Below, piece after piece: positions 34,992 to 46,056 of a stretch of DNA of 64,000 bases. The notes beneath the pieces are model-generated. The model did not search any database and had not been told where the DNA came from. It was given only the letters and a program-made list of their open reading frames with translations. This DNA comes from Cryptomeria japonica (Eukaryota > Streptophyta > Pinopsida > Cupressales > Cupressaceae). Each line of letters begins with the position of its first letter. The first letter of the stretch is position 1. The stretch lies in contig NC_081408.1 of NCBI RefSeq assembly GCF_030272615.1, positions 65,918,546 to 65,982,545 of the forward strand. Direction: 5' to 3'. Position numbers and translations under genes: made by a program.

Positions 34992-37900
34992 TTACAAGTC
35001 CTTTTTGACCTCCACAGCTTCTTCTACTTGCTGTCCGGTTACAACCTCTTTTAACTGTTCAAGAGCGCCCTCTAACTGCTCTACATCCTGGATGGCATAT
35101 TTTCTTGTCCACTTATTGTACACATCATCAGTTGGCCACACAAAGTTAATCACTTTTGCCTTTGCCTTGGTTAACCTCTTCCAGGAATTTCTCATCTTGT
35201 TAACCTCTGAATTGAGAAAACCATAATGAGATTTGATTTTCTTTATCTCCTGAATTGTTACAACAAAAATGGAAGGATCATCTAACTCAACAATTCCTTT
35301 TATTCTGGCTGACAGTTTGGCCTCTAATTCCTTAAGCCATACTTGTTTTTCCTTTAGTTGGTCTAGGCTAACAAAAACTCCTGGGAGCAATTCAAAAACC
35401 TGATCAGTGTACTCCTTCTTGTACAAGTTAATCTTTGTATCAGCATTGTCTATCCTTCTACCAATTTCACTAGATCCTTGGTGGTATCACAAGTGGATTT
35501 GATGATAGGATCGGCCCCTGCTTCATAATAAGATACACAAATAAGCTCCAAGTCCTGCTCTCTAGGCTTCCATTTGTCAAAAATAGGCATCAAAATGGCC
35601 TTATCTCCATTAAGCTCATTCCACATATCCAAAATCTTGCTAATGTTGTTATATAATAGTGAGGCACTCATGGTATCTACAAAACTTGAGATGGTAACCC
35701 TTACTCTTTCTTCATACTTCTTGGCATACAAGGCCTGAGCCTGTTTTAAATTCTCCAATTCTTGGGGAGTAACCTCAATCATTTGGGAGCTAGAAGGTGC
35801 TAGAGATGGTGGGAATTCAATGATGGGGCTGGTTGCTGAAGAAGAGGAGATCATCAGTGTTGAAGACTCACCTTGATGGTACTGTCTTATCAATTGGCTT
35901 TGCAGCTTAGCAATGATGTTATCTTTACCTCTTACCTCTTCCTTAGCACTGTTGTAAGCTTCTTTTTCTACTACTGCAACACTAAATTTTGCAGTTTCTA
36001 GCATAGTGCTAGTAGCTTCCACCACCCCTGTGTTTTGCAATCTTTTTACTATCATCCCACCAAGGTAACTTGACCTTGGAGTGTCCTTATTTATCCTATT
36101 TTCAACTCTTTTGAGGGACCACATGACCAATGCAGCATTGTCTTTGCTAAAAGTCATCCCCTCCATGGGTTTAGTTTCTTTTCTCACTGCCTCCAATACC
36201 AAGGCATCTGCTATGTCCCACTCAGGGAGAATGAGTACTCCAGCTTGTGCCACCATATCGCTTCCTTGCTCAGGAGTGATGGTTTTAAACTCATCTATCA
36301 TTTCTTGCTTTATTTCCTCCTCTACCAAAGCTAGATCTTTGTGAGGCTTCTCACCTTTTGTCTTCTCACATCTTGCAATATATTTATCAATATTTTGCTT
36401 CCATATAAATTGCATGAATGCTCCTGATGTAACAAAGTTATTGTCAGCCAAGAAGTCATCACTGGCCTGCTTGATCTCAGAATCCCAATCCTGGCCCTTA
36501 AACTCATTGGTAGTTATGTTCATCTCAGCAGCAGGGGGCTCTTCTAGCATTCCCTCTTCAACTTCATCATATGTGTAGGCTATTTCTCCTAGGCTACCTA
36601 ACTGTATCAGTTGTTCAACTGCTGCCTGTTCATCTCCTATATGAATAGGGGATTGGGATGGAGAGTACAAGGGTGTATCAGATTGTATTTATTTTCCTAC
36701 TCTCTGATTCTTTGGGCTCTCTTGGATGTCAATGACATCTTGTATCTTCCTCTTTCCCTTTGAGGTAGAGGGCTCCCCTATTGTAGGCATCAGCACACTA
36801 TAATTAGACTTCTTGTGCAATGTATAGTCAGCAAGAGGGATTGCTCTAGTAGGGGAAGACCTACTTAAAACCATTCTTGCCTTTTCAGGGTTGTTTTTAA
36901 TCACAACCTCTCTCTTTTCTTTCAGAGTCTGCATTAAATCCTCAAAGAAAAGAATTAGAAATTTAATTTTCTCCTCAAAAGGGAAAAAGATAGACAATGG
37001 GTCACAGCTGGGATCAAACTGATGTACAAAATCTAAGACCTTTTTATAAGCCACCCATTTTTCCTTCCTCAGCTTCTACTCATCTAGATCAAACTCATTT
37101 CTTATGAGATCTTTAGGAAATTGGAATTGATGGGGTCTACCTCTGCATATTGCTCTCTTTCTAAACATGCCATTGAAGAAATCTTCTCGATCAACACACC
37201 TGGATATTGCAGTTGACAAATGATAAGGTTTGAGAAAATCCTCAAAACAGTTCCAACCTCCCTTGGTTATTACAAATTGGTGGACTATAGTGACCATAGG
37301 GAAAATAGTCCCTTTACCCCTGCCTGTCAGCTCTACCTCTTGTACACTACTGATTTGTCTGAGGACTTCTACAATTCCCACTTTGAGAGGGACCTGATAG
37401 GGCAATAAAAATGGAGTGCCTCTGAAATTAAATACTCTAAATACTGTGGATATAGGGTATAAGTAAATATCACCCCAGCAAATTCCTTTGGTCTAATAAT
37501 TTGAAAAAGAACCTTGGGGATTCTCGGGTTTTCTGAGCAGAGGAGAGTCCTAATCTTTGATGCAAAATATTTATCCAATTTCAAGAAACTGGCATCATCC
37601 CTGTCCCATGACAGCACTGTACTCCATAGTTGCACTGACATCCTTTCTCCATCCTTCTCTTTTACAAGGTCCATTCCAATTGCAAAATAATCACCACCTT
37701 TGAACAAAAACAGATGCATGAGGAGTGAATACCATCTAAAAGGCCTATCAACCTTTCCATTCTTTATTCCTATCAACCCTCCATGGATAGCATCAGTAAT
37801 AAAAGAAGCATAATCAAAGGTTACTTTAAGAGAAGGATTCAAAATCTGAGCAATCATTAGCATGTAATGATTAGGCATATTTGCCTCAGCATCCTCTCCC

Positions 37901-38547
37901 AAAATTTGGCAAAGTGACCAATACACTCCCTTAGCCCTAAGGGTGAACAGACTCAATGAGAAGGGCTCTTCAGTGTTGGGTCCTACAACTGTCAACCCAC
38001 CTATCTTCACAAAAAATTCCTTAATAGGCCCATTTCTAAGGTGGTTCCTCTGTGCACTGTATACTTGAGCTAATGATTTGAAATTAATGGGTTCCAAACA
38101 ATTGGTAAACTCATTAAGCCCAAAAGAACTTCTGAATTCCTCATTATTGATTTCAATGAGGGCTTTCCCATTTATATCCCTAATGCTCCTTGTGACTGGA
38201 TCATAATTATGTGTGATCTGAGTTAGGAGATCTATATCCATGAATACTCCCGGAACTACCAACTTTCCAACATCTAATTCCCATATGCTATTCTATGGGG
38301 CTGGGGAATTTCTCATGCCAAATCCAACTTTGAACAACCCTAACCTAGACAACCCAACCTGTGGATCTCTTAGCCAGTTGCCCTTATCATATAACCCCTC
38401 TCCTATTTTCAAACGAGGAGCTCTCGGCACTAATTCTTTCACCTTTCATACCTGATTAGTTGACAATGTCAACTGTTCGAGAAAATCATCACAAATGGCC
38501 CTTTCTTGGTAATTAACATTCTCAGAAAATTCTCTCTAAGGTGCCAT
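34992..38547 (-). pseudogene. Extra ORF downstream of integrase, unknown function (env-like position)
   Basis: It runs from ATG at 38547 to TAA at 34992, about 1,185 codons with interruptions. It starts MAP then (stop) REFSENVNYQERAI, includes ELDVGKLVVPGVFMDIDLLT, LRAKGVYWSLCQILGEDAEA and SVQLWSTVLSWDRDDASFLK (a globular N-terminal part). It continues with a Ser/Thr-rich Lys-Arg segment ending RKIQDV...QRVGK and a TAA at 36689. It ends with an acidic, Gln/Lys-rich part with coiled-coil character (MIEVTPQELENLKQAQALYA; SEVNKMRNSWKRLTKAKAKV). No signal peptide or membrane helix is visible, so it does not look like a normal envelope protein. I do not recognise the family. Frameshifts lie near 37390 and 35440, and a CAG-to-TAG stop near 37076. 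The second copy (49510-53931) shares the same frame. Confidence 0.75.
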
Positions 38548-38899
38548 TTTAGAATATGTAAGCAATGTAATTATTAGCCCAACTGGTTCTGTGACAAAAT
38601 CAAGACCTCAATTAACACATACTACTAAGAAATTACCACGCAAGAGTACAAGAAAACCTATTTTTAGCTTGAAGAAATCCGCTCTGCAACTAAATGAACT
38701 TGCTCAGTATCTGAAGGAATTAGCTCTGTAACCACTCCTCTGCAACAATTCTTTAAAATGATACCTTAATTTGGTTGATATGAGATCATATATGGTACCC
38801 AGGCTCTTAACTGCAATATTGATACCGCATGCTTCAGTCGTCCCTTTAGAATTGAATTCATGAGAGAATTTGAATTTTTCACTCCAACGGGTCACAACA

Positions 38900-40430
38900 T
38901 ACATGCACATTCTTTCTTTTCTCTCTTTTGCTGTTTTGCAAAGCATAACCTTCGGGCAATTTCGTAAAATGAAATCATGCCAACCATCTGATCAAAAGAA
39001 ACTTAATCAACCTTTAGACTGACTTAACAGCTTTGCTTTCACGTCGAGCCCTACCTCCTTTTCGCCATTTCATGGGCATTATCCTCTGAGCACTTTTTCT
39101 TCATGAAGCAATGTTGGATGGAACTTTAACTGCTCGACATTTAACTCTTACCAGGACCGTTAGCTTTTTCATTAACCGCGCCTTTATCTTGACTGCTAAC
39201 GGTCTTTCACTATTTCATGTAGCTTAAACAACTTTCAACTTCGGCCCACGAAACAATGCAAAGTGTTGGATCAAATCAGAGATGACAATCCTTTAAGGGA
39301 GACCTTTATGCCTACTTTACTTATGCTACTCTTTCATTGGTTACTGAATACCACATGGCAGTCAACCATTAGCTTTGGAAAGCTATTCAAGTCTAGTTCA
39401 ACATCAGCCACGTGTCTTTCCCTTATAACCACCGGTTACACCTTGGCGGGCCCTCAACTTCTTCTAAAACCACGTGTCCATGGACACGTCACCATCTAGC
39501 ATTACACCTGGACGAGCCCTTTTTCCTTTTTTGTTGTTTCATGAAGCATATCCTTCGGTTGGTTCGCAACCACGAAACAACGTGAGCCCTTGGATCAAAG
39601 CGGAGTTGATCCCCTCTTAACTTCATACTTTATCTTTCTTTAGGGCCCAAAAACCTTTTCGCTGTTTCGCAGGGCATAAAATACGAGCACTTTACCTTTG
39701 CGAATTCACGTGGGCCATTAGATTATTTTTGACTTGCTCGGTGCTTAACAACTCAACTAAATTTGGCAGACATGGGCCCTCTAACTCAAACTCCATCCAC
39801 CTGGCATCTAGTTACCTTTTAAACTGACATGTTGACCTTTCATTTGCTGAGAGAAAACACTAGATTCCACCTCATCCTTGACACCTGTATCTGCAAGGTC
39901 ATGTCTTATCCCGCAGCATGACTCACCTCTGGGACCCACCTTTTAATCCTTAGAGCCAACTTGTTGACCATTGTGACCTCCTGCCACATGCCATCATCTT
40001 ACTCGCCCTCTGGACTAGCTGGACCGTCTGCTTGGAGTGCCATGTCATTTCGCTGTTTCGATAAAGCTAAAACACGAGCATCTTCACCCTGTGAAATAGC
40101 ATGAACCATCGGATCAAATGGGACTTGATCACCTTTTAGTTGCTTGGAAAGTCTTCCCTGCAGGGTCCCACTAGATGCTTTCGCCATTTCGTGAAAGGTA
40201 TTTCACTTGCAAGTTCTGGCTGCAAAATAACGCCAGCCGTTAGAACCTGAGCGAGATGAAGCCTTTTTAAACCGGACCAAATGTGCACCATTTAGAACGC
40301 TTCTCACTTTCATTGTTTCACGGGTCTTAAACCACGCGCACCTTCGTCTAGCAAAATAGTGAAAACCATAGATCCATCTGAAAGTTGCATGCACCTTACT
40401 AGGCCCGACAACATTAGGAAGAAAAGACAT
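38900..40430 (-). repeat. Internal repeat zone with about 130-bp period, copy 1
   Basis: It lies between the extra ORF and the end of pol. Heads of the type TTTTCGCTGTTTCGCGAAGC occur near 38926, 39060, 39203, 39526, 39656, 40047, 40179 and 40307. Spacings are mostly 128-143 bp or a near multiple (391). Each head is followed 30-60 bp later by a CGAAATAACGCGAACC-like word and GATCAAA. The zone is richer in CG dinucleotides than its surroundings and has no coding frame. The same pattern is present at 54300-55780. Confidence 0.75.
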
Positions 40431-40855
40431 ACGGCATGAATTTTTACAATTAATTCAAATGACCACCTAGGCAAAAGACATGGGGGGACACCTCTTACAA
40501 CCCCAAGACCCATTACTTAAGTGGATAAAGTAACTAAGGAATAGAAACCAGAGGGTTTTTTGATAAAACATTGAATGATTTAAAATTAAAACCTTAAACC
40601 CTTAAGACCTAACACAAACTTGAATCATTTGATAGTGTGTCTAATTCAAAATTTCAAAAACTTAGCCGATTATGGGTAAAGAAAACCTATTTTCTAAACA
40701 GTGATAACAACGGCTCTGACTAGGGATGGTTGATCGCAAGGTCAACACAAGAAAACTTAGAAACTTTGGAGGAACAAACCCAAAACACAGACCCAAACAA
40801 AACAATAGGAAGGAAACAAAATATATACAAACAAAGGACCTACTATGCATGGACA

Positions 40856-42091
40856 TCAAGAGAAATAGTGTTTTAGGAATTGTCCATGCACTGGAAATTC
40901 CTATATTTCATCATTCATATTCTTCACAAAATAGGAATCCTTACCATTTAAGTCATAGACCACAAAAGGGCCAATCCATAATGATTCAAATTTTTTATGC
41001 TTTCCCTTGTCCTGTCCTTTTGCATTCCACTGAAGAACAATATTATTAATTTGAAACTTCCTTAGTGATGTCCTTTTATCAAAAAGGTACTTGGACTGCA
41101 ATTGGATCTTCTGATTTCTTTTATGAGCTAAAGTTCTGAGCTCTTCCACCTCCATAGTTTGGATCATTTTGTTCTCCATTGGTTTAGATAGCTACATGTC
41201 CCCATCTTGCAAGAATTTATAAACTGGAAGAAGATTATTCATTGGCAATCTGACTTGAGTACCATAAACTAATTCAAAAGGTGACATTCCAATGGCCTTC
41301 TTAACTATTATTTTATCTGCTCACAAAGCTAACTTCAATTTTTGATCCCAAGATCTCTTGTTTTCTTCCGTGATTTTCTTGATGATGTTTAATAGGCTTT
41401 TATTATTGGATTCCTCTTGTCCATTCCCCTGAGGGTGATAGGGTGAAGAGTAAGACATAAGCATTCCATCACTGGTACAAAATCCTACAAACTCTTTCGA
41501 CCTGAAACTCATGGCATTATCCATCACCAATTTTGTAGGTATTCCAAACCTAGTTATTACATTATCCATCAAGAAGTCAATGACAACCCTGCTTGTAGCT
41601 CTTCTTGTAGGAATAGCTTCTATCCATTTGGTGAAATAGTCAGTGGCTACTATGATCCATCTGTGACCTCTTCCTGATCTTTCAACAATTTCTCCAATAA
41701 AATCAATGCCCCACAAGACAAAAGGGTCTTCCACTGTGACTGGATTTAGGGGTAGGGCTCCTTCATATTTTAGCTTGGATGAAAACTTCTGGCATGGGCC
41801 ACATTTCTGGACATGTGCATGAGCATCTTTGAATAAGGTAGGCCAATAGTATCCAGCCTTGATTATCTTACTAGCAGTGGTCTTAGCAGAGTAATGACCC
41901 CCACATACTCCATCATGCATTTCAATTAGCACTCATTTAGCCTGGAATTCATCCAAACACATCAGCAATTCTCCATCTCTTTTTCTCCAAAACAGATCAC
42001 CTTGAATGCGCACATATTTTTGTGACTTGAGCTTTAGAGTTCTTTTCTGATTATGTGTCATTTCTTCTAAGAATTCAGCATCTCTTAAAAA
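40856..42091 (-). pseudogene. Integrase of the complete gypsy copy
   Basis: The zinc-binding HHCC part is GHYSAKTTASKIIKAGYYWP with KCGPCQKF. The catalytic core has WGIDFIGE (first Asp), LVMDNAMSF (second Asp) and HPQGNGQEESNN (Glu), followed by IGMSPFELVYGTQVRLP and a basic C-terminal part (LRTLAHKRNQKIQLQSKYLF, KFESLWIGPFVVYDL). The frame ends FPVHGQFLKHYFS with TGA at 40856. Three or four stops are present: TGA after QKLKLAL, TAG before LSKP, TAG before EFPVH, and TAA at the QAK-VLIEM joint. The fold is otherwise complete. No chromodomain follows. Confidence 0.9.
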
Positions 42092-43936
42092 TCAAACTAT
42101 CTCTGAGTACCAAAGTTGTCTCTCAATGCTAGTGACTGAAGTACTTTTGACTTCAACATTATGTATTTCAACATTTAGAAGGTTAGACTCAGTCATGAGC
42201 TTAGCCAAACCTAAACCTCTCACCAATTTGGTTATCTTTATTTCCAAGTCAAATTCTTGGATTCTATTAATCCATCTGCATCTTTTCCCTATAACTTCAG
42301 ACTGGGACAAAATATCCTTAACTGCTGCATGTGGGACATAAGCAATAATATTTGCATTTACCAGATATGGCCTAAAATCCTTGACAACTTTAACCAAAGC
42401 ATAAGCTTGTTTCTCCATGGTTTCATATTTTAATTCTGCTGCTTGCAAAGACTTGCTGTAGAAAGCTATGTGATGTTCATATCCCTCATTATCCTTTTGT
42501 AACAATACTATAGCTACTATATGATATGAAGCAAAAGAAAACAGAGAAAAGGGCTTACTGTAATCAGGAGATTTTAACATTGGTGCTTCCTGAATGGCCT
42601 TCTTAATTTCAGCAAAAGCCTCTGAGGCTTCTTGATCCCAACAAAATTTGGTATCCTTCTTGAGCATCTTGACAATGGGCTTTACTATCTCCGCAAAGTT
42701 TGCAATGAATCTCCTAACAAAATTCACTTTGCCTAGAAAGGATTGGATACCTTTAATATTCTTTGGTTCAGGCACTTTGTTCATTGTTTCAATCCTCTCA
42801 GGGTCTATCCTCACCCCTTCCTTGGAAACAATGTGTCCCAATAGTTTTCCTTCAGTGACTCCAAAATGATATTTTTTGGGATTTAATGACACACCAAATT
42901 CCAAGGCTTTGTTGAATAGCTTTTCTAAATGTCCACAATGATCATCAGCTCTTTTGGAGAAACAAGTTAGATCATCTTGATAAACCACCATGATGATATT
43001 AATGAATTCTTTGAAGGCTACATCCATGGCTCTCTGAAATGTAGCTCCAACATTTTTCAATTTGAATGGCATTCTCACATAGACATATGTTCCCCATGGA
43101 GTAGTGAAAGCAGTTTTAAACTGTTCAGACTCCTTCACTAACACTTGATTATATCCTGAAAAACCATCCATCATGGACAATAGATCACAACCTGTTACTC
43201 TCTGTAGCATGGCTTCCATATTGGGAGAAGAATAATTATCCTTTAAAGAAGCAACATTTAAATTTCTAAAATCTACACACAATCTAGTGTCCCCATTCTT
43301 CTTTCTCACTGCGACCAGATTGGAGACCCATGAAGAATGTCTTATAGATTTGATAATCCCCCCTTCTCTTAATTTAGTCAACTCTTGCTGCATCTTAGTT
43401 TCTAACAGGGGATTAATAGGTCTCTATTTCTGTCTGAAAGGCTTAGCATCTAGAAGTAAAGGAACTTCATGCTGAAAAAGATCTTGTCTATTTGCCTTTA
43501 GGTCTTCATAAGACCAAGCAAAAACATGTTTATATTCCCTCAATAAATTAATAAGGTTAGTCCTAACATGAGGGGGTAATTTCTTTCCAATGTATACTAA
43601 CTTAGGGGATGATTCAGTCCCCAATTTTACCTCCTCTAATTCTTCCAATTTGGTGGTAGACTGCTAATGTAAGTTACTGTCATTATAACTGAACATGCTC
43701 TCTATCTCTACCAGCCCTTTAGGTATTTCATTGGTTTCCAACTAGACCAAATCATTTCCAAACACTGTTTCTCTACTGTCAACCACCTCCACTAGTGCAT
43801 TGCAATCAATCTTCTGTGCATCATAATCATCAACACATTGGATGAACCTAAGAATATCTTCATCATCAGCAAAAACTTGCCAATTATACACATTATCAGG
43901 GATAGCAGGCCTAGATTTTATTTCCACAGTGGAAAT
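42092..43936 (-). pseudogene. Reverse transcriptase with degenerate RT-linked RNase H
   Basis: The upstream linker reads EIKSRPAIPDNVYNWQVFAD. RT begins near 43650 and has LVAVRKKNGDTRLCVDFRNL, MMDGFSGYNQVLVKE, the catalytic MVVYQDDLTCFSK (YQDD) and LNPKKYHFGVTEGKLLGHIV. Then FVRRFIANFAEI leads to the RNase H module SLFSFASYHIVAIVLLQ, YETMEKQAYALVKVV, VNANIIAYVPHAAVKDIL and LVRGLGLAKLMTES. At the first, third and fourth acid positions of gypsy RNase H (TDAS, TDH, ADALSR) it has FAS, VPH and AKLM. So the module looks non-catalytic by design, while the Glu is kept. Stops: one in FRQK-RPINPL (43424) and two upstream in the linker. Confidence 0.9.
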
Positions 43937-45113
43937 GGGTCAGTGCAAGAAGATGAGTCCACTTTTTGGCCAAAAAGTGGAAGTGTTTTCCCTGATTTTC
44001 AGATTTTGTCTCATTTGAGCTTAAATTTTGAAACACTTAGAGATTGAATCTTGGAAAAAGTTCGTAATATAAAAGATAGCCCTCTGAGTGTACTTTCCAA
44101 ATATGTAATTTATTTTAATACCCACATAATAAAAAATAACATTTTGAATGGAGTTCTGAAAACTATGTTTTAAAAATGCCTGTTTCAGGACCATACCATG
44201 CATGTGTACGACCCACACTTTTTGACACAATTAAAATTATTTTCTCAAACCGTTTTGGGAAACGGTTTGTAACACACTGAAGATTGATGAGCATATTTTT
44301 CTGTATTTTGTTTTCTAATATTTTTTTTTAAATTAATTTTTTAATGGCCGTAATTATCTTTTTAAAAATTTGACGTGTACGACCCACATAATTTGATGTA
44401 AACTTAACATTTTTTTATATTTTTTTTTTTTAAATACAAAAGAATTTTGTGTAGATTGATGACATATAATTTTTTTTCCAAAATTCTTTAAAATAAAAAA
44501 GTTATTAAATTAACAAAATTAGTTAATATTTCAAATTTATGGACCCGATTTAGTATAAATTAAATGAAAAATAGTTAAAATAATCAATTTTTAAATAAAT
44601 TTACATATTTAGAATCTAGATAGTATAATCTGAAATGGGTTTTAATTTTGTATAAAAAATTTCTGATTAGAGGCACGTAAACTATTTCTGAAGTTCATAT
44701 TTGTGCTTTCATTCATGGAGATTTGAATTTGCAGGTCCATGTCTCAGGTGTGGCCATCCCAGGCCTATCCCAGGCCTAATCCTGAGCCAAGTGGCGGGTT
44801 GTGGAATCAACTTCCACAAAATGGGCCCCCGTTTTCAAACAAGGGCGGCTTGTGGAAAAAAAAGGAAAAATGCCATTTAGAAACGGGGGCCCATTTTTTA
44901 GAAACGGGCCCCCGTTTTCAAAAACGGGCCCCCGTTTTGTTTAAAAGCGGGCCCCCATTTTAGAACAAAACGGGGGCCCATTTTTTTTTGCTTCAGACCC
45001 CCGTTACCTTTCGGCTCAGGAGCCCGAAGCATAAACGGGCCCCCGTTTATAAGAGCGCGTTTTCCAATGCGTAGACTTCCACGAATTTGTGACTCATTAC
45101 CTTGTACTTGCCC
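43937..45113. mobile_element. 1.18-kb TIR DNA element, copy 2
   Basis: It starts GGGTCAGTGCAAGAAGATGA and ends, on the complement, GGGCAAGTACAAGGTAATGA. The flanks AAAT (43933-43936) and AAAT (45114-45117) form an exact 4-bp target duplication. Removing it with one AAAT gives an uninterrupted gypsy frame (ATLTSISTVEIKSRPAIPDN), so the insertion postdates the retroelement's coding state. It is about 95% identical to the copy at 16535. It is 66 bp longer because of extra ACGGGCCCCCGTTTT-type units at about 44880-44990. It encodes no transposase. Confidence 0.85.
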
Positions 45114-45117
45114 AAAT

Positions 45118-45573
45118 ACTGGTTAGTGTTGCATCATCATTTTTCAAGGCAACATTAGCTAGGAAATTGGCCATAATATTCTTCGATCGCTCTATCCAAT
45201 TAATAGAAAATGCACTAAAATGCTCAATAACATCCCAAACTGCATGTTTATATCTCTTTAATCTATCATTCTTGGATGCATATTTGGATCTTACCTAAGA
45301 GACAACCAATTCTGAATCCCCTAGCACTATCAACAATTGGATTCCATGCTTTTTTGCAACTTCAAGCCCCAACAATAAGGCTTCATACTCTACAGTATTA
45401 TTTGTGCACTGGAAAGCCAATAAGAAAGAATACTTAAAGGTTATACCTGATGGGGATACAAAAAGAACCCCTGCTCCAAATCCTTCTTTGGAGCAAGCTC
45501 CATCAAAATACACCTACCATAAACCATACTGTTGTGCTTCTAATTTGACCATAATGGGGTTAGTATTCTTCAA
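45118..45573 (-). pseudogene. Archaeal-type RNase H placed between protease and RT
   Basis: The frame continues from protease. It reads VYFDGACSKEGFGAGVLFVS (first Asp, FDGA), CTNNTVEYEALLLGLEVAKK (Glu), LLIVLGDSELVVS (second Asp), then RLKRYKHAVWDVIEHF and NWIERSKNIMANFLASVAL. This is the RVT_3/archaeal RNase H type, distinct from the RT-linked one. The last motif normally reads AD and is AN here, one G-to-A change. Two stops interrupt (after QQYGLW and ELVVS). The TIR element inserted just downstream. This domain probably supplied RNase H activity to the family, because the RT-linked module has lost its acids. Confidence 0.8.
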
Positions 45574-46056
45574 CTAGGGCAGAATTGGTTGAAGTCTAAA
45601 GTTATCAAGATCTACATCAATCATACAATTAAGCATATTAGGGTCTACATTTTCAATTACCCTAGGAGCATGTGGTTCTCTGTACAATTTGACCTGATTT
45701 CCATTGATTGGGATGGTGGCATAAGACAAATCCAGTTGAACATTTCCTCCTACTATTGCTGCCCACTGCCTGGACAATAACATACCATAATGGGGCTTGG
45801 TATCAGTAACAATAACATCCATTTTATAAGTTGCCTCAGGGAATGCTGCTATTTTTACTTCAACATCTCTCATTGTACCTATCATAGGCACTTCCCTATT
45901 ATCCATAGCATAACACTTCCCATATATAGTGGTTACTGACAGTCCTAACTCTTTCATGACACCATAAGGCATCACATTAGCAGCAGCTCCTGAATCTATC
46001 ATGCAGTTTTTTATCAACCGGTTGTTTACTAACAAAGTAACGTAGAAAGGGTCTAC
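45574..46056 (-). pseudogene. Aspartic protease of the complete gypsy copy
   Basis: Open from MLVNNRLIKNCMIDSGAAAN to a stop at 45574. It contains the catalytic DSGA motif with following NVMP, the flap region (YAMDNREVPMIGTMRDVEVK) and GMLLSRQWAAIVGG, the usual GxxxxR/LGxxWL-like C-terminal motif of retroviral-type proteases in this lineage. The open frame itself is undamaged. A stop separates it from gag (46057-46059) and another from the RNase H. The family probably made a single Gag-Pol. Confidence 0.85.

Noticed and set aside
37220-37408. Plus-strand frames over the gypsy gag-pol and extra ORF (for example 35005, 36081, 42126, 46249, 50690)
   Set aside because: They are antisense shadows of the minus-strand retroelement genes.
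38900-40430. Regularly spaced repeats that could suggest a CRISPR-like array
   Set aside because: The period is 130 bp, the units are diverged and lie inside a plant LTR retrotransposon in both copies.
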